Translations under genes and position numbers: made by a program
Shown here: piece by piece, positions 46,525 to 57,899 of the stretch
Position numbering within the stretch: position 1 is the stretch's first letter
Layout: the number at the start of each line of letters is the position of its first letter
Assembly (NCBI GenBank): GCA_036426205.1
Contig: CM071579.1
Span: 13,670,071 to 13,734,070 of the forward strand
DNA length: 64,000 nt
Source of the DNA: Ascaphus truei
Taxonomy: Eukaryota; Chordata; Amphibia; Anura; Ascaphidae
Direction: 5' to 3'
The notes under the pieces: generated by a model
The model's input: the letters and a program-made list of their open reading frames with translations, nothing else
The model's database searches: none
Told to the model about the DNA's origin: nothing

Positions 46525-48520
46525 AGTGGCATCAACCACCATGCGCTGTTAGAGGCCACGAGACCCACAGAAAGGACCACTGGCCGAAGGATTAGACTGG
46601 TGGTGTCCTTTTCAGGACTGCCTTTGGCTACAGACTTCAACATGAAAAATCATTCTTTCTACCTTTGTATGTACCTACTCTTTTCTATCCAGAATTCTGC
46701 TGCCTCGTACCCACATCAGTTTGGACGTCGCGTATCCTGGATTCTGAGCTGTTTCCATTTTGATATTTTGTAGGTTTTGGTCCATATTCCAAAAGATCCC
46801 TATTAATACCACAAACAGAAACCACACTGAGATAATAAATAGAATGTCCACCTAATGTTTCAGTAACCAGCTAAAGATATGAGGGGTATTTGCAGCTTTA
46901 TTATTTTATTGGCATTTTTAAGGTAACAAGTTAAAAAAAAAACTTTTTTTTTTTCCCACCCCACCTCTGCGGCAGTGACACGATGGCCCTGTGTAACCTT
47001 CACTGTCAGCCTATGCCCGTGCCAAACGCCACCTTTTTGCTTTAGTTATTGCAGTGGCATGGGACGGATAGTTCCCCGCTTTGTACCTAGAGTGCTGTTT
47101 GCAGTATTTTGGTGTTACGTTTGTTTTTTCCCCTCTGCTGTCCGGCGTGACTTTATTTTGTCATCATAAATAAAAACGGCAGAATGCAACACTTTTTAAA
47201 AAAAAAAATTATTTTACAAACCAGTGTCCTGTAGTGATTGTTTCTCCATGCCCACCAGAGCTTGCCAGCTGGTGTCAGTAGCTTGCCGGCCAGGGTATGA
47301 TGGCGTATCTTTTTGCCATGTTTTCCGTCATTGAGCCCATGCCAACATCTTGCTGCGCAGACGCACACTTTTTTCATGCTTGGAGCCATCACAAATATAT
47401 TTTCGGGAACTTGTTTGAATTTTTTTTTTATCGTTTTAACACAGATTTTACACCATCTGGGCTTCTGTCTATGAATGACATGGAGTGGTTCACTGGGAAA
47501 CTTGTGCTGTCCAGACAAATTTCTCACCATTTAACCTATAACGTTATCTTGCTATGGACCATAGCCCAGCTTTAGTGGAAGCATGTTCAGGACATGCCTG
47601 TAGCCATGTACCTAAGATAGCATGCTGGGCTTTATAGTGGATTGTTTAGCTATGGCTCTTAAGAGTTGTTACACCTTTGTAGGGGACAAATTTATAATGG
47701 TATTTACAGACATGGGCTAGTAGACCCATGTATCTGTTTCATAAAAGTCACGTCGGAAGAATAAACCCAGAATAATCTATGAATCATTTTCCCATTATTA
47801 AAAACTCGCCTGTACAAAAGAAAAAAATATCCTAGCTTTCCAATAGATGATAAAATGACACTTCCCTTTTTGATTGACATATTCTGTGTTTGCACCATAG
47901 CGATGATTTGCATGTACATACAGCAGTACAGGATAAAATCAGTGGGTCATCAGAACCTACATGGGATTATTGGTTTACCTAACGAAATACAAAAAAATAA
48001 AATAAATAATGAACAAAATGTTTTAGAAGTTCTGAAAAAGGTGTGCTGCAGTGTCTTCCCACGCCCCCAGTAATAGGACTTGGAATATGCAGCTCCTAGA
48101 CTGGTCTGTGTAAAGAAGGTGGCATCAATAAAAACGGCTTGTTAAGGAATGTGTTCCATCTTATTGGAAGTGTATTTATTTTGTGTAAGTATAACCTAGT
48201 TAATCCTAGCTTGTCTGTGTAAATGTAGTTTTTTTTTTTTTTTTTTTTTTTTAACACATTTGGGGCTTGTTGGTATTAGCATTGCCAGACTGAAAATTAT
48301 TTTTTTATTTAGATGTTTTGTTTTAACCATTTCATGAGGAAATTCCCCCTTTTCATCTAATGTATGTGGTTAAAGAGGCATGATAATTTTCCACAGTTGA
48401 AACAGGAATTTACATAATAGGGAACAATAGCTGTATTCCATTCTGCAATGTTGCCGTGCTTCCTGAACTGTAACCGATTCCATGTTGTTCTGGAATAAAT
48501 TTGTTTTGTAATGTTGGTGT
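46525..48520 (+). other. API5: Probable API5 3' untranslated region
   Basis: Mostly repeat-free sequence after the stop. Polyadenylation candidates AATAAA at 47169-47174, 48127-48132 and 48494-48499. Long 3'UTRs are usual for API5. Which signals are used cannot be told from sequence. Confidence 0.5.
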
Positions 48521-48689
48521 GGCTCTTTTCCCCTCTTAAATAATTCAGTGTTGTGTGTAATCAAAATGAATCCTTATTCTTTATTGTGCTACAATGTTTG
48601 CTATGCATAGTGAAGTAATCGACCATCAATCATTAATCTAATGATTTTACCAATTTGTCCTTTTTTTTGTTTGTTTGTTTTTTTTCTTT

Positions 48690-48735
48690 GAAGCGGGGAG
48701 AAGTGACTTGCCCAGGGTCACACAACATTGAAGGT
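48690..48735 (-). repeat. MIR-like SINE core, antisense
   Basis: GAAGTGACTTGCCCAGGGTC ACACAAC on the plus strand is the complement of the MIR-type GTGTGACCTTGGGCAAGTCACTT block. Very short; only the conserved core remains. Confidence 0.5.
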
Positions 48736-48849
48736 GTTTAGATGATTGTAGTTGGTTAAAACCGCAGTACAAGATGCTGTTTCCCCCCCTCCCCCCCTTT
48801 AATATGTGCAACAATACAATTCACACAAGTAATTAGCCAAGTTGCCAAT

Positions 48850-49260
48850 CAATCCATTCTCCTATGATCGATAGGCGAAGATTTGGCTTGGGGTTCACTA
48901 AATGTCTGTCAGTGCAGCAGAAGAGGACCAAAGATGCAAAGTTCTGTGGGGACAATCATGTGACCAGGCAGTCACTAGATACAATTGGTGCACTCAGAGG
49001 GCAGGGCTCAAAAATGGGTGTGCCAGAGCCTGTTTCAGAAGTGGAAGGGGATGTGACTTTGTAAATGGTTGCTATAGAAACAAAAAGGCTTGTTATGTTA
49101 TAATATGTTAAACATGTCATCCGGAATTGTATTAAAAAAAAAAATTTAAGGGGTCACGTGGGTGATTGTTCCTTTTTTGTTTCTGTAAATATGCCGACCT
49201 GAACTGTTCAAATTGAGCTTGCAAAGCTAAAGCACTCCCCTTTTCTTTATTGTCTCTGAA
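48850..49260 (+). repeat. Dispersed MITE, plus orientation
   Basis: Shares GAGGGCAGGGCTCAAAAATG, GTGTGCCAGAGCCTG and GAAGGGGATGTGACTTTG with the copy at 61697-62165 and, inverted, with 6880-7215. Confidence 0.55.
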
Positions 49261-49364
49261 TAGGGACAGAGTGGGGAAAAAGGGTAAAGATTTTCAGAAT
49301 AAAACAAAACTAAATGTTTATTTTTAAATGACTAGATTAGTTTAAAGAATTGTTAAATAACACT

Positions 49365-49500
49365 GGGCTCATTTGCATGTCATTTCCCAGAATCTCTAAG
49401 TGCAGTGGAAGCATTGTAAGTTACGAGAATGATGGTTGCAGACCTGTCTGAGGCATGTGAATGTGCTCACAAGTGTTATTTTTATTTGCTGTATGCTATA
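49365..49500 (+). repeat. Dispersed repeat of the 3905 family
   Basis: CTCATTTGCATGTCATTTCC, CAGAATCTCTAAGTGCAGTG and ATGTGAATGTGCTCACAAGT. Downstream of API5. Confidence 0.65.
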
Positions 49501-49559
49501 CGGTGGAGGGTTTTCTCCCTTTTTTTTTTTACCCGCTATAACTTAATGTGTGGCTAATT

Positions 49560-50100
49560 TTTTTTCTTACGCAAACTGCATAAACTGGGCGGCGCGCTCC
49601 GAGACTGACTGCGGGGGCGCGGGGTTTACAGAGGCCCCACGAACTTCCCGAAAGCACTTAAATTAAGTGCCGGGGAAGCGGCGAGTGCCTCTGTAAACCT
49701 CACCTTGGCTCCGGCGGCTTCTTAGGCTGCGAACCCGCTGCGGCCGGCGTGACCGCGGACCACCAGACCCTTGCCCAAATGGTCCCTGCCCCTGCTGCCT
49801 CCCGGCAGGGCTGACTACGTACTGTGACGCGTCAGCCGGCCGATGCTGCAAGATCCTAGTGATTTTTGGCGCTGACGTGTCACTTGGTACGCGAGTCAGC
49901 CAATGGGGAGGGAAGGAGCCTTAGGCGGGGAGCAGGGAAGGAGCTGCGGGTTAGTGTGTGTGTGTGTGTGTGTGTCTCTCACTACGATCAGATCCCGCCT
50001 CCATCCCACTCCCCTCCCGCTCCCTACAGACCGCATATCGCGGTCTGTGTCTGTCAGCGCCACGCCTGTCTGCAGTGAGGGAGCGGGGCCTTAGGATTAG
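49560..50100. repeat. CpG-rich composite MITE region
   Basis: Holds a palindrome centred near 49660 (AGCACTTAAATTAAGTGC) similar to that at 21403, a TG repeat (49953-49974) and an inverted fragment of the 21936 family ending GGGAGCGGGGCCTTAGG. High CpG, but nothing marks it as a promoter. Confidence 0.5.
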
Positions 50101-50561
50101 ACATGGCAACGCAAGATCGAGAGGGGAACTGCCAACGGGGGCGCAGGGAAAAAAACGATTGCGCTCCCCTGCCTTACACATACAATAAACTACCAAATGT
50201 CATCTCATTCATGTGGGTTACAGGACCTTGTATACCACAGGGTTATGAGTTATTACATCAGAACTGCCCTGATAATGTGAAGTACAAATGGCAAACTCAA
50301 AAGCTCAACTGTCATGGACCCAAGTTTCCAAGATTTTGGATTTCGGTCCAAATTGATTGAAAAATTTGTTCAAATTAATTGAACAATTAATGAGACTATT
50401 GAAGTCTGTGACTATTGATGCTGGGAGTGGAGCTGCTTCCCAAATCACAGACACATAGGACACACTGGGCAGGCAGGGGAATATAAACACCAAAGTTAAG
50501 GTCATCTGCAGTCCATCCTCATTGGAAGGATTGATGACACCAATATCCACATAGACTCTAC

Positions 50562-50752
50562 AGATCATGGGTCTCAAACTCAGTCCAGAAGGGCCACCAA
50601 CAGCTCAGCTTTTGTGGATATCCCTGCTTCAGCACAGGTTGCTCAATCAGTGGCTCAGTCGAAGCCTGCATCACCTGTGCTGAAGCAGGGGCATCCATAA
50701 AACCTGTCCTGTTGGTGGCCCCTTGACGGCTGCGTTTGAGACCTCTGCTGTA
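50562..50752. repeat. Palindromic MITE, same family, near TTC17 promoter
   Basis: Ends GGGTCTCAAACTCAGTCC and GGCTGCGTTTGAGACC; interior GGATATCCCTGCTTCAGCAC and its inverse. Ends about 100 bp before the first TTC17 ATG candidate. Confidence 0.85.
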
Positions 50753-50779
50753 GATAGTCGGTTCCCCATCGCTGGGACC

Positions 50780-50908
50780 CGCAACCATCAGCTACAGCGA
50801 GAGGTCTGCCGGTCACTAAGTGCAAGCCCCTCTGCCTCTACCTCTACCAAGATGGCGGGCTGTCATCCGCTTCCGGTGCGCGTGGCGGAAGTGCCTTCAC
50901 TGAGGAAG
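50780..50908 (+). promoter_or_regulatory. TTC17: TTC17 core promoter / 5'UTR
   Basis: CpG-rich stretch with ETS-type sites (GCTTCCGGTG near 50868 and GCGGAAGTG near 50884) and two AAGATGGCGG boxes (50849 and 50906), the YY1-type sequence often found at or just after start sites of housekeeping genes. No TATA box. The 5' edge is abutted by a palindromic MITE. Confidence 0.6.
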
Positions 50909-51100
50909 ATGGCGGAGAGCAGGAACGGGTCGCGCTGCCCTCCTGAGACCAGAGCCCGGGCACACTGTATCCCCCGGGCACAAGGTTTCCCCCGGGCATG
51001 GGCCGGGCTACTCGGACTCCTATCCCTGCTCAGCGCCGCGCGGCCCTCTGCGGCCACCACACACTGGGTAGTGACTGAGGACGGCAAAATCCAGCAGCAG
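50909..51100 (+). CDS. TTC17: TTC17 exon 1, signal peptide
   Basis: Starts [20 protein letters not shown], has the hydrophobic core [20 protein letters not shown] and ends [15 protein letters not shown], which is almost invariant. GTGAGG donor at 51101. The N-terminal 30 residues are not conserved, so the exact start is open. Confidence 0.9.
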
Positions 51101-54100
51101 GTGAGGGGGAGAGGGGACCTGGGGGGAAAGAGTGGGGAGAGGGGACCTGGGGGGAAAGAGTGGGGAGAGGAGACCAGGGGGGAAGAGAGAGACCAGGGGG
51201 GGGGGGTTCCAGAGAGGGAGGGAGGAGAGAGCGAGAACGGGGAGATAAGAGATGAGGGAGGGCCCTGTGTGACAAAAGGGACATCGGAGGGGGAGTGTAG
51301 GAAGTCCAGAGAGAATTGGGGCAGGAAATGGGGGCAGAGAGGTTAAATCAGGGAAGGCAATGAGAGAAAATATGGGGGAGGGTTGTAGAAAGATGGGCGA
51401 TTAGAACTCATGTCATCAACAAAAGTAATGCACATCAGCAATGATTCAGTCAGCAATAGGATATTAGAAATAGGTCACCGGGCGAGTCCAGAGAGAAAAA
51501 ACACGAGCTGTCACACACTGATTTAGTTAACAGTTTGGGGCCTACAGATCTTTTTATTTCAATACAAAATGGTATTTATTTTACATAAAGACCAATGTTT
51601 TGTACATGTATGTATCCTGTGGACAAATTGTAAGTTGCTGCTGCAAAATATCATTGGCCGCTACATGCCAGAAATTGTCGTTCTGTTATAATCAAGTGAT
51701 GTCCTGGGACCTCTTCTCTTTTCTCTTTAGACACATTCTCTAGGTGACCTTATCACATCTATTGGGTTCACATATCATCTCTATTCTGATGACACACAAA
51801 TTTACCTTTCAACCCCTGACCTTACACCTCCTGTACAGAACAAAGTCCCTGAACGTTTCTCCGCTATATCATCCTGGATATGTCATACTGATGAGCATCC
51901 AGAGTCACACTGATGAGACCCAAAAAAGGTGGAAACAGCTGTCTGTGTGTAGGGTTGCTGGCCCTCCGCCGACTTAAACTTACCATGTCAAAGACGGAAC
52001 TCCTCATACTTCTTATCAAGCCTGGCCCCTCTGCCCCTTCTACATTAGGGTGGGCGGTACCCAGTATCAAAAGCACGCTGGCTAGGGGTCACATTGGACT
52101 CTAAACTTTCATTCTCCTCCCAGAGTCACAATGTAGTTAAAATCTGTAATTTTTTTCTCTTTAACATTGCACAGATGCACTCTTTCCTCTGTCGCTCTTC
52201 TGCTAAAATGTTGACTCAGGCCCTCTTTCTCTCCCGCCTCGACCTCCTGCTGTCTGGCCTTCCTGCATCTCACCTGTCTCCCCTACAATCTATCCTAAAC
52301 GCTGCTGCCAGAATCACGTTATTCTCCCCTAAATCTGTCTCGGCTTCTCCCCTGCTGAAATCCCTCTCCTGGCTTCCTATCAAATCATGTATCTCACACT
52401 CAACTCTCCTCCTCACTTTTAAAGCTTTACACTCTTCTGCCCCTCCTTACATCTCAGCCCTAATTTCTCGCTATGCACCATCCAGACTCTTGCGTTCTGC
52501 TCAAGGATGTCTTCTCTCTACCCCCTTTGTATCTAAAGCCCTCTCCCTCATAAAACCTTTCTCACTGACTGCCCCACACCACTGTAATGCCCTTCCCCTC
52601 AATATCCGACTGGCACCCTCTCTATCCACCTTTTGAGACCCATCTTAAAACACACCCCTTTAATGAAGTATATGGGTAGCTCAATGGCTGATACTATACA
52701 CCTCCTACATTGACCTTGGCCCCTTGCAGATGCACTTACCAGAACGCCCTCCTACTGTCTCTGTACGTTCTTCCGTCCCACCACTTAGATTGTAAGCTCT
52801 TCGGGGCAGGGACTCCTTCCTAGTGTTACTTTTGTGTCAAGCGCTTCCCATTGTGTTATATTATGTCACTTGTATTACTGCTGTGAGGGACTATATAAAC
52901 AAATATGCATACATGTCCCTTTAACAGTTTCATTTAATGTGTACCATGGCATAAACCCTTTGTTACACTTCAGATTTGCACTAATCGCCAACATTACGAT
53001 GAATGTATTGAAAGCAGAGTACATGACTCAGTAAAACGGGCAACGTGACTAGAATGTTCAATTCCCTTCATATGAACCAAACTGTCACGCTGGTTGTGCT
53101 GGGACATACAGGAACTGCAATATGGAAACTGTCCTGTTATCTTTAATATTTTTACAAAGACCCCCTGCAGTGTTTGTGCTCTGTGCATGATGGGAAAGAA
53201 ACATATGTAGTTAAAAAAAAAATTAACACCATATTTCTTCTGTTCTATTTGAGCTTTTATAGATTTTGAGATTTGGAAGAGGCACGAGCACAAAACTGCT
53301 GTGCACGAGCACAAAATCTTGGTAAAGAATAAGTCAAAGTTAATGTTGATGACTAAAGCATGTAAGAAATACAGAAGCATTCTCCATAAATCTGAAACTT
53401 TTTTTTATGGTGGAGAGTTTTTGTCACTTTTTTTAACCCACTATAACTTATTTAACGTGTGGTTGAAACCTACCCCAGCGTCACATTGGAAAGCCAGTAT
53501 AACCAGCATCACACTGATGAGACCCAAAAAGGTGGAAATAGCTGTCTGTGAGTAGGGTTACTGGCTCTGCACTTCTTTAACCCAAGCTGTGCTGATAAGT
53601 TGTGTAATGCGGCAGGCATAATCTTTGCGGAATCCATGTTAAACTTGATATGAAGTAAAATATAACACTGTGCTCATTTGCATGTAATTTCCCAGAATCC
53701 CTCGCTGCAGTAGAAGCTTTCTATGCTAAGAGATAAAGGTGAACAGCAGGGTTGCACACCTGCCTGAGATCTGAATGTGCTCACTACGGGGTACTTTTAT
53801 TTGCTGTACTTGAACATAGAACACTCCTGCAGAAGTGTACCTAATAACATGATTATGTATAAGGAATTCGCTCCTTCCTGTGCCTTCTCCACATAGCGAG
53901 AACATTGCAACTAGACCTGTTGGTAATCAGAAAAAGAGGCAATCCATGAGATCACAGGGGATTGATGTAACAGACACAGGTGGCCCATTATTTGTTACAC
54001 AATTCAATAAAGCAAGTGGCCAAGTAAGGAAAATCTTGCAAAAACACTGGGGGCTATTAAGTCTGGATCCTATTCTTAGAGAAGTAACGGATGATGGCTT

Positions 54101-57100
54101 GAATGTAGTTTATCGGAGAGCCAAAACATTAGCTACTTATGTCTCCCCTAGTTTCATATCTACACCTAGGGACACAAGAGAGACGTTTATGACGAAGGGT
54201 TCATATAAATGTAATAAATGCAATATGTGCAAGATCATGAGCCCCTCCAGTTATATCGCCTCCCACAACCCAAGTAAGAAATTTAGAATCAATAACTTCA
54301 TTAATTGTGATACTACCCACATGGTTTACATGATTACATGTGGATGTGGGATGCGATATATTGGAAGGACTATGCGACCACTAAAAATGAGGATGCAGGA
54401 ACATTATAGGCTAATCAAAAAGAAAGATCTTCAACATCCTGTCCCCAAACATTTTACCATATGTGAAAGGGGAGGGCCAGAGAATTTTACTTTTGTAGGA
54501 GTGGAACGTATTCTCCAACAAGAAAGAGGAGGTAATATTATCAATACGTTAGATCGTAGAGAATCATTCTGGATCTTTACCCTAAAAACACGGGTTCCAG
54601 ACGGAATGAATGGGGATTGGAGCCTTAATCAATTTTTGAGATAACTTGATATGTGGTTCCCATCCACATCTCTCTTTGACCATCCTTATACTGTATTATT
54701 ATGTATCAATGATGATTGTAATTTTCCATGATGGGGTTATGTGTTTGAGGATTCTCATTGCACATTGACTCTACATTTTGATTACTGTTTGCTTTTACAT
54801 GCATTATATAATATGATCACATTCGGAAACATCTATTAACATGTAGTTACTGCTATGGTATATTGATGGACACATATAGCTCATTACGGTTGACGAATCA
54901 TATATATGCACATATATAGATATTTTTTAATACAATACATGTAATACATGCATATATATATAGATATTTATAATACAGTCACCTATTGATTTTTATTTGA
55001 AGCTTTCCGTGTATCTCTTGGATGATATCTGAAGTTGGATATAGTAAGGTTTATCATAGAATGTAATTTTTATGTTATATATAGACATGTAAAATAATAT
55101 ATTGAAACACACACTCCACACGAGTCACCCTGTTATAGGGGAGAGTATTCACTGATTTTATTTTTGCTATTAATATGCACAACTCTTTATACTATAATGA
55201 AGTTTTTTATTAACTGTTTGTTTTCTTTTCTTTTTTTCTTTATTCTTTCTTGTTTTTGTAACAGAGACATTCGACGAGATACAGAACGCTTGTACCCTGA
55301 TGTTGATATATATGTACATACATTGTGTATTTTTATCCCCCTCTATCTCTGCACCCAATGTTTGGTCTGGTTTTATTTGGTGTTTATCCCATTTTTTTAT
55401 ATGTCTATGTTTATATGGCGTATTAGTACATACAGAATTATGGGTGACTTAAGATAGTCTTTTTCTGTGGGTGTGGAGGCAGTGGGGCGGCTGTAGTGGG
55501 AGAGATGGGAGCGGATTGCACCCGATGCCCGTGATGCAGCTGGTGTATTCACCATTCATTGGTGGACGGCACCTGCACTACACAGGGAACGGTGTGCATT
55601 GAAGCCTCCTTCCTCCCCCTTATGCCAGACTTGATGCTGTGTTATCAGGCATATCCCAGAGACCCGCGCATGCGCGTCTAGTTGGTCTGGGGTGGGCGGT
55701 GCTTGTGGGACAGAGCGCGCGTGACGACGGCTTCCGTTGCTAAGCGGAGGGCGGCCGCCGAGCGCCCTGGTTACGCAGGCAACGCTCTGCCCCCTACGGA
55801 CAGATGGGCGCACGGGATTGGTGTAGCCAATACACGGTGCATCATGGGTAAGATTTCGATTTTTTTTTTTGTCGCGAATTTCTCTGTCATTAGGTTGTGT
55901 ATAAATTGTTTGTTGTTTCTACATCAGGTAACTCCTTGATAAAGTGCTAACAGCACGAAACGCGTAGGAGGGTTGTACTCTTCACCGTTTTTTAATGCTG
56001 CTTGAATAAACATCATTTTTTATTGCCACACGACCTGTTCTTGTAGCTGTGCACCACACACAACACTTCTTCACATACCTAATAACATGACACTGGACAC
56101 GAACATCACTGGCTGTGTGTATATTCTTGAGCACTACACCAGTAGATAATAAACCAGAATATAAAGGTGACTTTTTTCCCCTCCTAAACACGCTTTATCT
56201 CGTGCTTTCTCCACACTGTTGCGTTTGTGTGTAAAAGCTTCTTTAACCAAACCACCCCGTAATGTTTGCTCAGTTTTTAGTCATGTTCGTTCACTCGGTG
56301 CCAAGGTCATGGAGTGCTGATAAGAATGCTGGATAATAAATGCCTCCACTTTCCCTTGCTGTATAAAGACGCTTACGTGACCATAAACCTGAATCTGGTT
56401 TCAGATCAGCTGCATTAGAGACCCCTGCCCAAGAAAGATTGTTGTAGTTGTCCGTCATGTAGAAACACGGAGAAAGCGAATTGGTCAAGATCGCGTGAAA
56501 CTATCAAAGGATCTTTAACTCTCTTTTCAGGGTCCAGTGCTTTATCTGCCGGGTTACTCTCCCTCTATCGCTACACACTAGAGAATGCCTTATTCACGTG
56601 CTGTGAGTGCGAATCTGACGATTGTTGTGAATTGCAGGTGGACTCGCCAATGAATCTGAAACACCCTCATGATTTAGTGATACTAATGCGACAAGAAACC
56701 ACCGTTGGCTACCTCAAAGAGCTCGAGGTAAGTCTGCGGGCCAGAGAGCGCTGTTGGAGCAAGTTGCCAGCAGCCCACTAGTGCAAGGGTGGGCAACTCC
56801 AGTCATCAACAGCCACCAACAGGTCAGGTTTTAAGGATATCCCTGCTTCAGCCACCTGTGCTGAAGCAGGGATATCCTTAAAACCTGACTGTTGTGGCAC
56901 TGAGGACTTGGATTGCCCCCCTTGCACTAGTGAAGGGTAAAAACCACACCAATCCTGTATCTGCAGGACTTGATTCTGATATGAATCATGCTTTAAAGCT
57001 TTGCCCCGCAGGGCCGCCACAGGCAGTGACAAGGTTCTCTTAACAGCATGTATCATTTGATTTTATTGTTCCAGAAACATTTGGTTGCTCAGAAGATCCA

Positions 57101-57244
57101 CATTGAGGAGAATGAGGACAGAGATACGGGGCTGGAGCAGAGACATTATAAAGAAGACCTAGACTGTATTAAAGCTAAAGTGCCTTTGGGAGACCTGGAC
57201 TTGTATGATGGCACATACATTTCCTTGGAGAGCAAGAATATCAG
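50909..57244 (+). CDS. TTC17: Tetratricopeptide repeat protein 17, first three exons
   Basis: TTC17 is a large (about 1140 residues) TPR protein implicated with CATIP in actin polymerisation and ciliogenesis. Exons 50909-51100, 56638-56727 and 57075-57244 join in phase to about 150 residues. They hold a signal-like hydrophobic stretch ([16 protein letters not shown]), the conserved [35 protein letters not shown], and [18 protein letters not shown] to [13 protein letters not shown]. All TPR motifs lie beyond the right edge. I chose ATG 50909; an in-frame ATG at 50852 would add 19 residues. No defect seen. Downstream of API5 in the same orientation, as in other vertebrates. Confidence 0.93.
51690..52905 (+). 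mobile_element. L2-like LINE, 3' part
   Basis: In TTC17 intron 1. Starts near GGGACCTCTTCTCTTTTCTC and [18 protein letters not shown] motif C at 51785; encodes [20 protein letters not shown] and [20 protein letters not shown], ending after ATTGTAAGCTCTTCGGGGCA and GGACTATATAAACAAATA. A short insertion at about 51885-51955 (CACACTGATGAGACCCAAAA) is shared with 53500-53550. Close relative of the copy at 9860. Confidence 0.8.
53455..53800 (+). repeat. Dispersed repeat of the 3905 family, long copy
   Basis: Contains CACACTGATGAGACCCAAAA, CTCATTTGCATGTAATTTCC, CAGAATCCCTCGCTGCAGTA and CTGAATGTGCTCAC. Confidence 0.6.
53853..54644 (+). pseudogene. Penelope-like protein fragment with GIY-YIG endonuclease
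   Basis: About 263 codons open from the truncation point; no proper start codon at the 5' edge. Order: linker, [20 protein letters not shown]2CX2C-type knuckle KCNKCNMCK, then [20 protein letters not shown] and [10 protein letters not shown], the GIY-YIG core (Y..., YIGRT, R and H-containing helix), and a C-terminal [14 protein letters not shown] block. This domain order is diagnostic of endonuclease-bearing Penelope-like retroelements. The frame is intact, which suggests a recent insertion, but the palm domain is gone. Confidence 0.88.
55932..55970 (+). ncRNA. Hammerhead-ribozyme-like motif in Penelope-like element
   Basis: CTCC pairs with GGAG (stem I), core TTGATAA, stem II GTGC/GCAC with loop TAACA, GAAA, palindromic ACGCGT, then the cleavage-type A. 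Core positions 3 and 8 are U and A instead of C and G: a compensated pair. Distal TACA/TGTA can extend stem I. Penelope-like elements are known to carry hammerheads with short stem III; this fits in place and form. Confidence 0.6.
56638..56727 (+). CDS. TTC17: TTC17 exon 2
   Basis: Thirty codons: [20 protein letters not shown] then [16 protein letters not shown] acceptor, GTAAGT donor, phase 0. Confidence 0.96.
56783..56935. repeat. Palindromic MITE, same family
   Basis: Outer ends CACTAGTGCAAGGGTGGGCA and CCCCCCTTGCACTAGTG are inverted. Interior GGTTTTAAGGATATCCCTGC. Lies in the short intron between TTC17 exons 2 and 3. Confidence 0.9.
57075..57244 (+). CDS. TTC17: TTC17 exon 3
   Basis: Encodes [40 protein letters not shown] and [16 protein letters not shown] plus two bases. 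TTCCAG acceptor, GTACGG donor. The next exon lies beyond the window: no continuation found in 57245-64000. Confidence 0.96.
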
Positions 57245-57899
57245 GTACGGTTGTAAACTATAGGTAGTTTTGTAGGGCAAGCACTCACCAATTAAGGTGT
57301 TTGTTGGATTTCGAAGAAGAGGTGCACAGGGCCAGGGCAGCCCACAGACGGCATCCTGTAACCCCGCATAGATATAATGCAACGTTGGTGTGACTTATTG
57401 CTCATTATACCCACAAATCATTGTGTTTGTAACATACTTTGTCGACCCTACACAGGACAAAGAACGCAAAGGGGTAATAGGCCCTCCTTTGTAAGACTGG
57501 CATCAAACATTCGACTCCGCTCCTCTACTAAAGGCCCCTCCGCCATTATTTATTTGTGGAGGTGTGTTGTCCTAGCGGCTTTAGGACGGTGTATAGGAAC
57601 TCTGCAGGATTTGTTTGTTTTAATGACTTTTGATCATTGTTAAGGTCTCTGGGAGTCCTTTTGTGGTTGATGTTCCTGGCAGTGCAGGGAGGACGCAGAA
57701 GCGAGTAGATTTCCTCCCCATTGTTACCAAAGCGGTCCAGAATCGTTGATCTGTATATCCCTGGAGGGCACTGCATCTAAGCTGGGTTTTTCAAACTTCG
57801 GCTCTAGTCTCCAAAGACCACAGGTGGATTACAGGAATATAAATAGATAGGATTTTGACATAGGTCCTATACAGTGGAGAAAATCCTACTGGAAGTCTA

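Larger units (their letters stand above)
53853..56075 (+). mobile_element. Penelope-like element, 5'-truncated, with 15-bp target duplication
   Basis: TACCTAATAACATGA is found at 53838-53852 and 56076-56090, bounding a 2223-bp insertion in TTC17 intron 1. It keeps an intact frame from its 5' edge to 54644: the end of the reverse transcriptase region ([17 protein letters not shown]), a Cys knuckle ([10 protein letters not shown]) and a GIY-YIG endonuclease. The catalytic reverse transcriptase palm is missing. A long AT-rich 3' region follows, with a hammerhead-like motif at 55932-55970 about 105 bp from the end. The insertion is a dead-on-arrival copy. Confidence 0.85.

Noticed and set aside
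50723..51346. Reading the whole 207-codon frame as one protein
   Set aside because: Only 50909-51100 resembles TTC17. The 5' part runs into a palindromic MITE and the 3' part passes the GTGAGG donor into purine-rich intron.
55164..55457. 97-codon hydrophobic frame within the Penelope-like element
   Set aside because: AT-rich 3' region yields Phe/Leu-rich frames by chance; no known Penelope-like product there.
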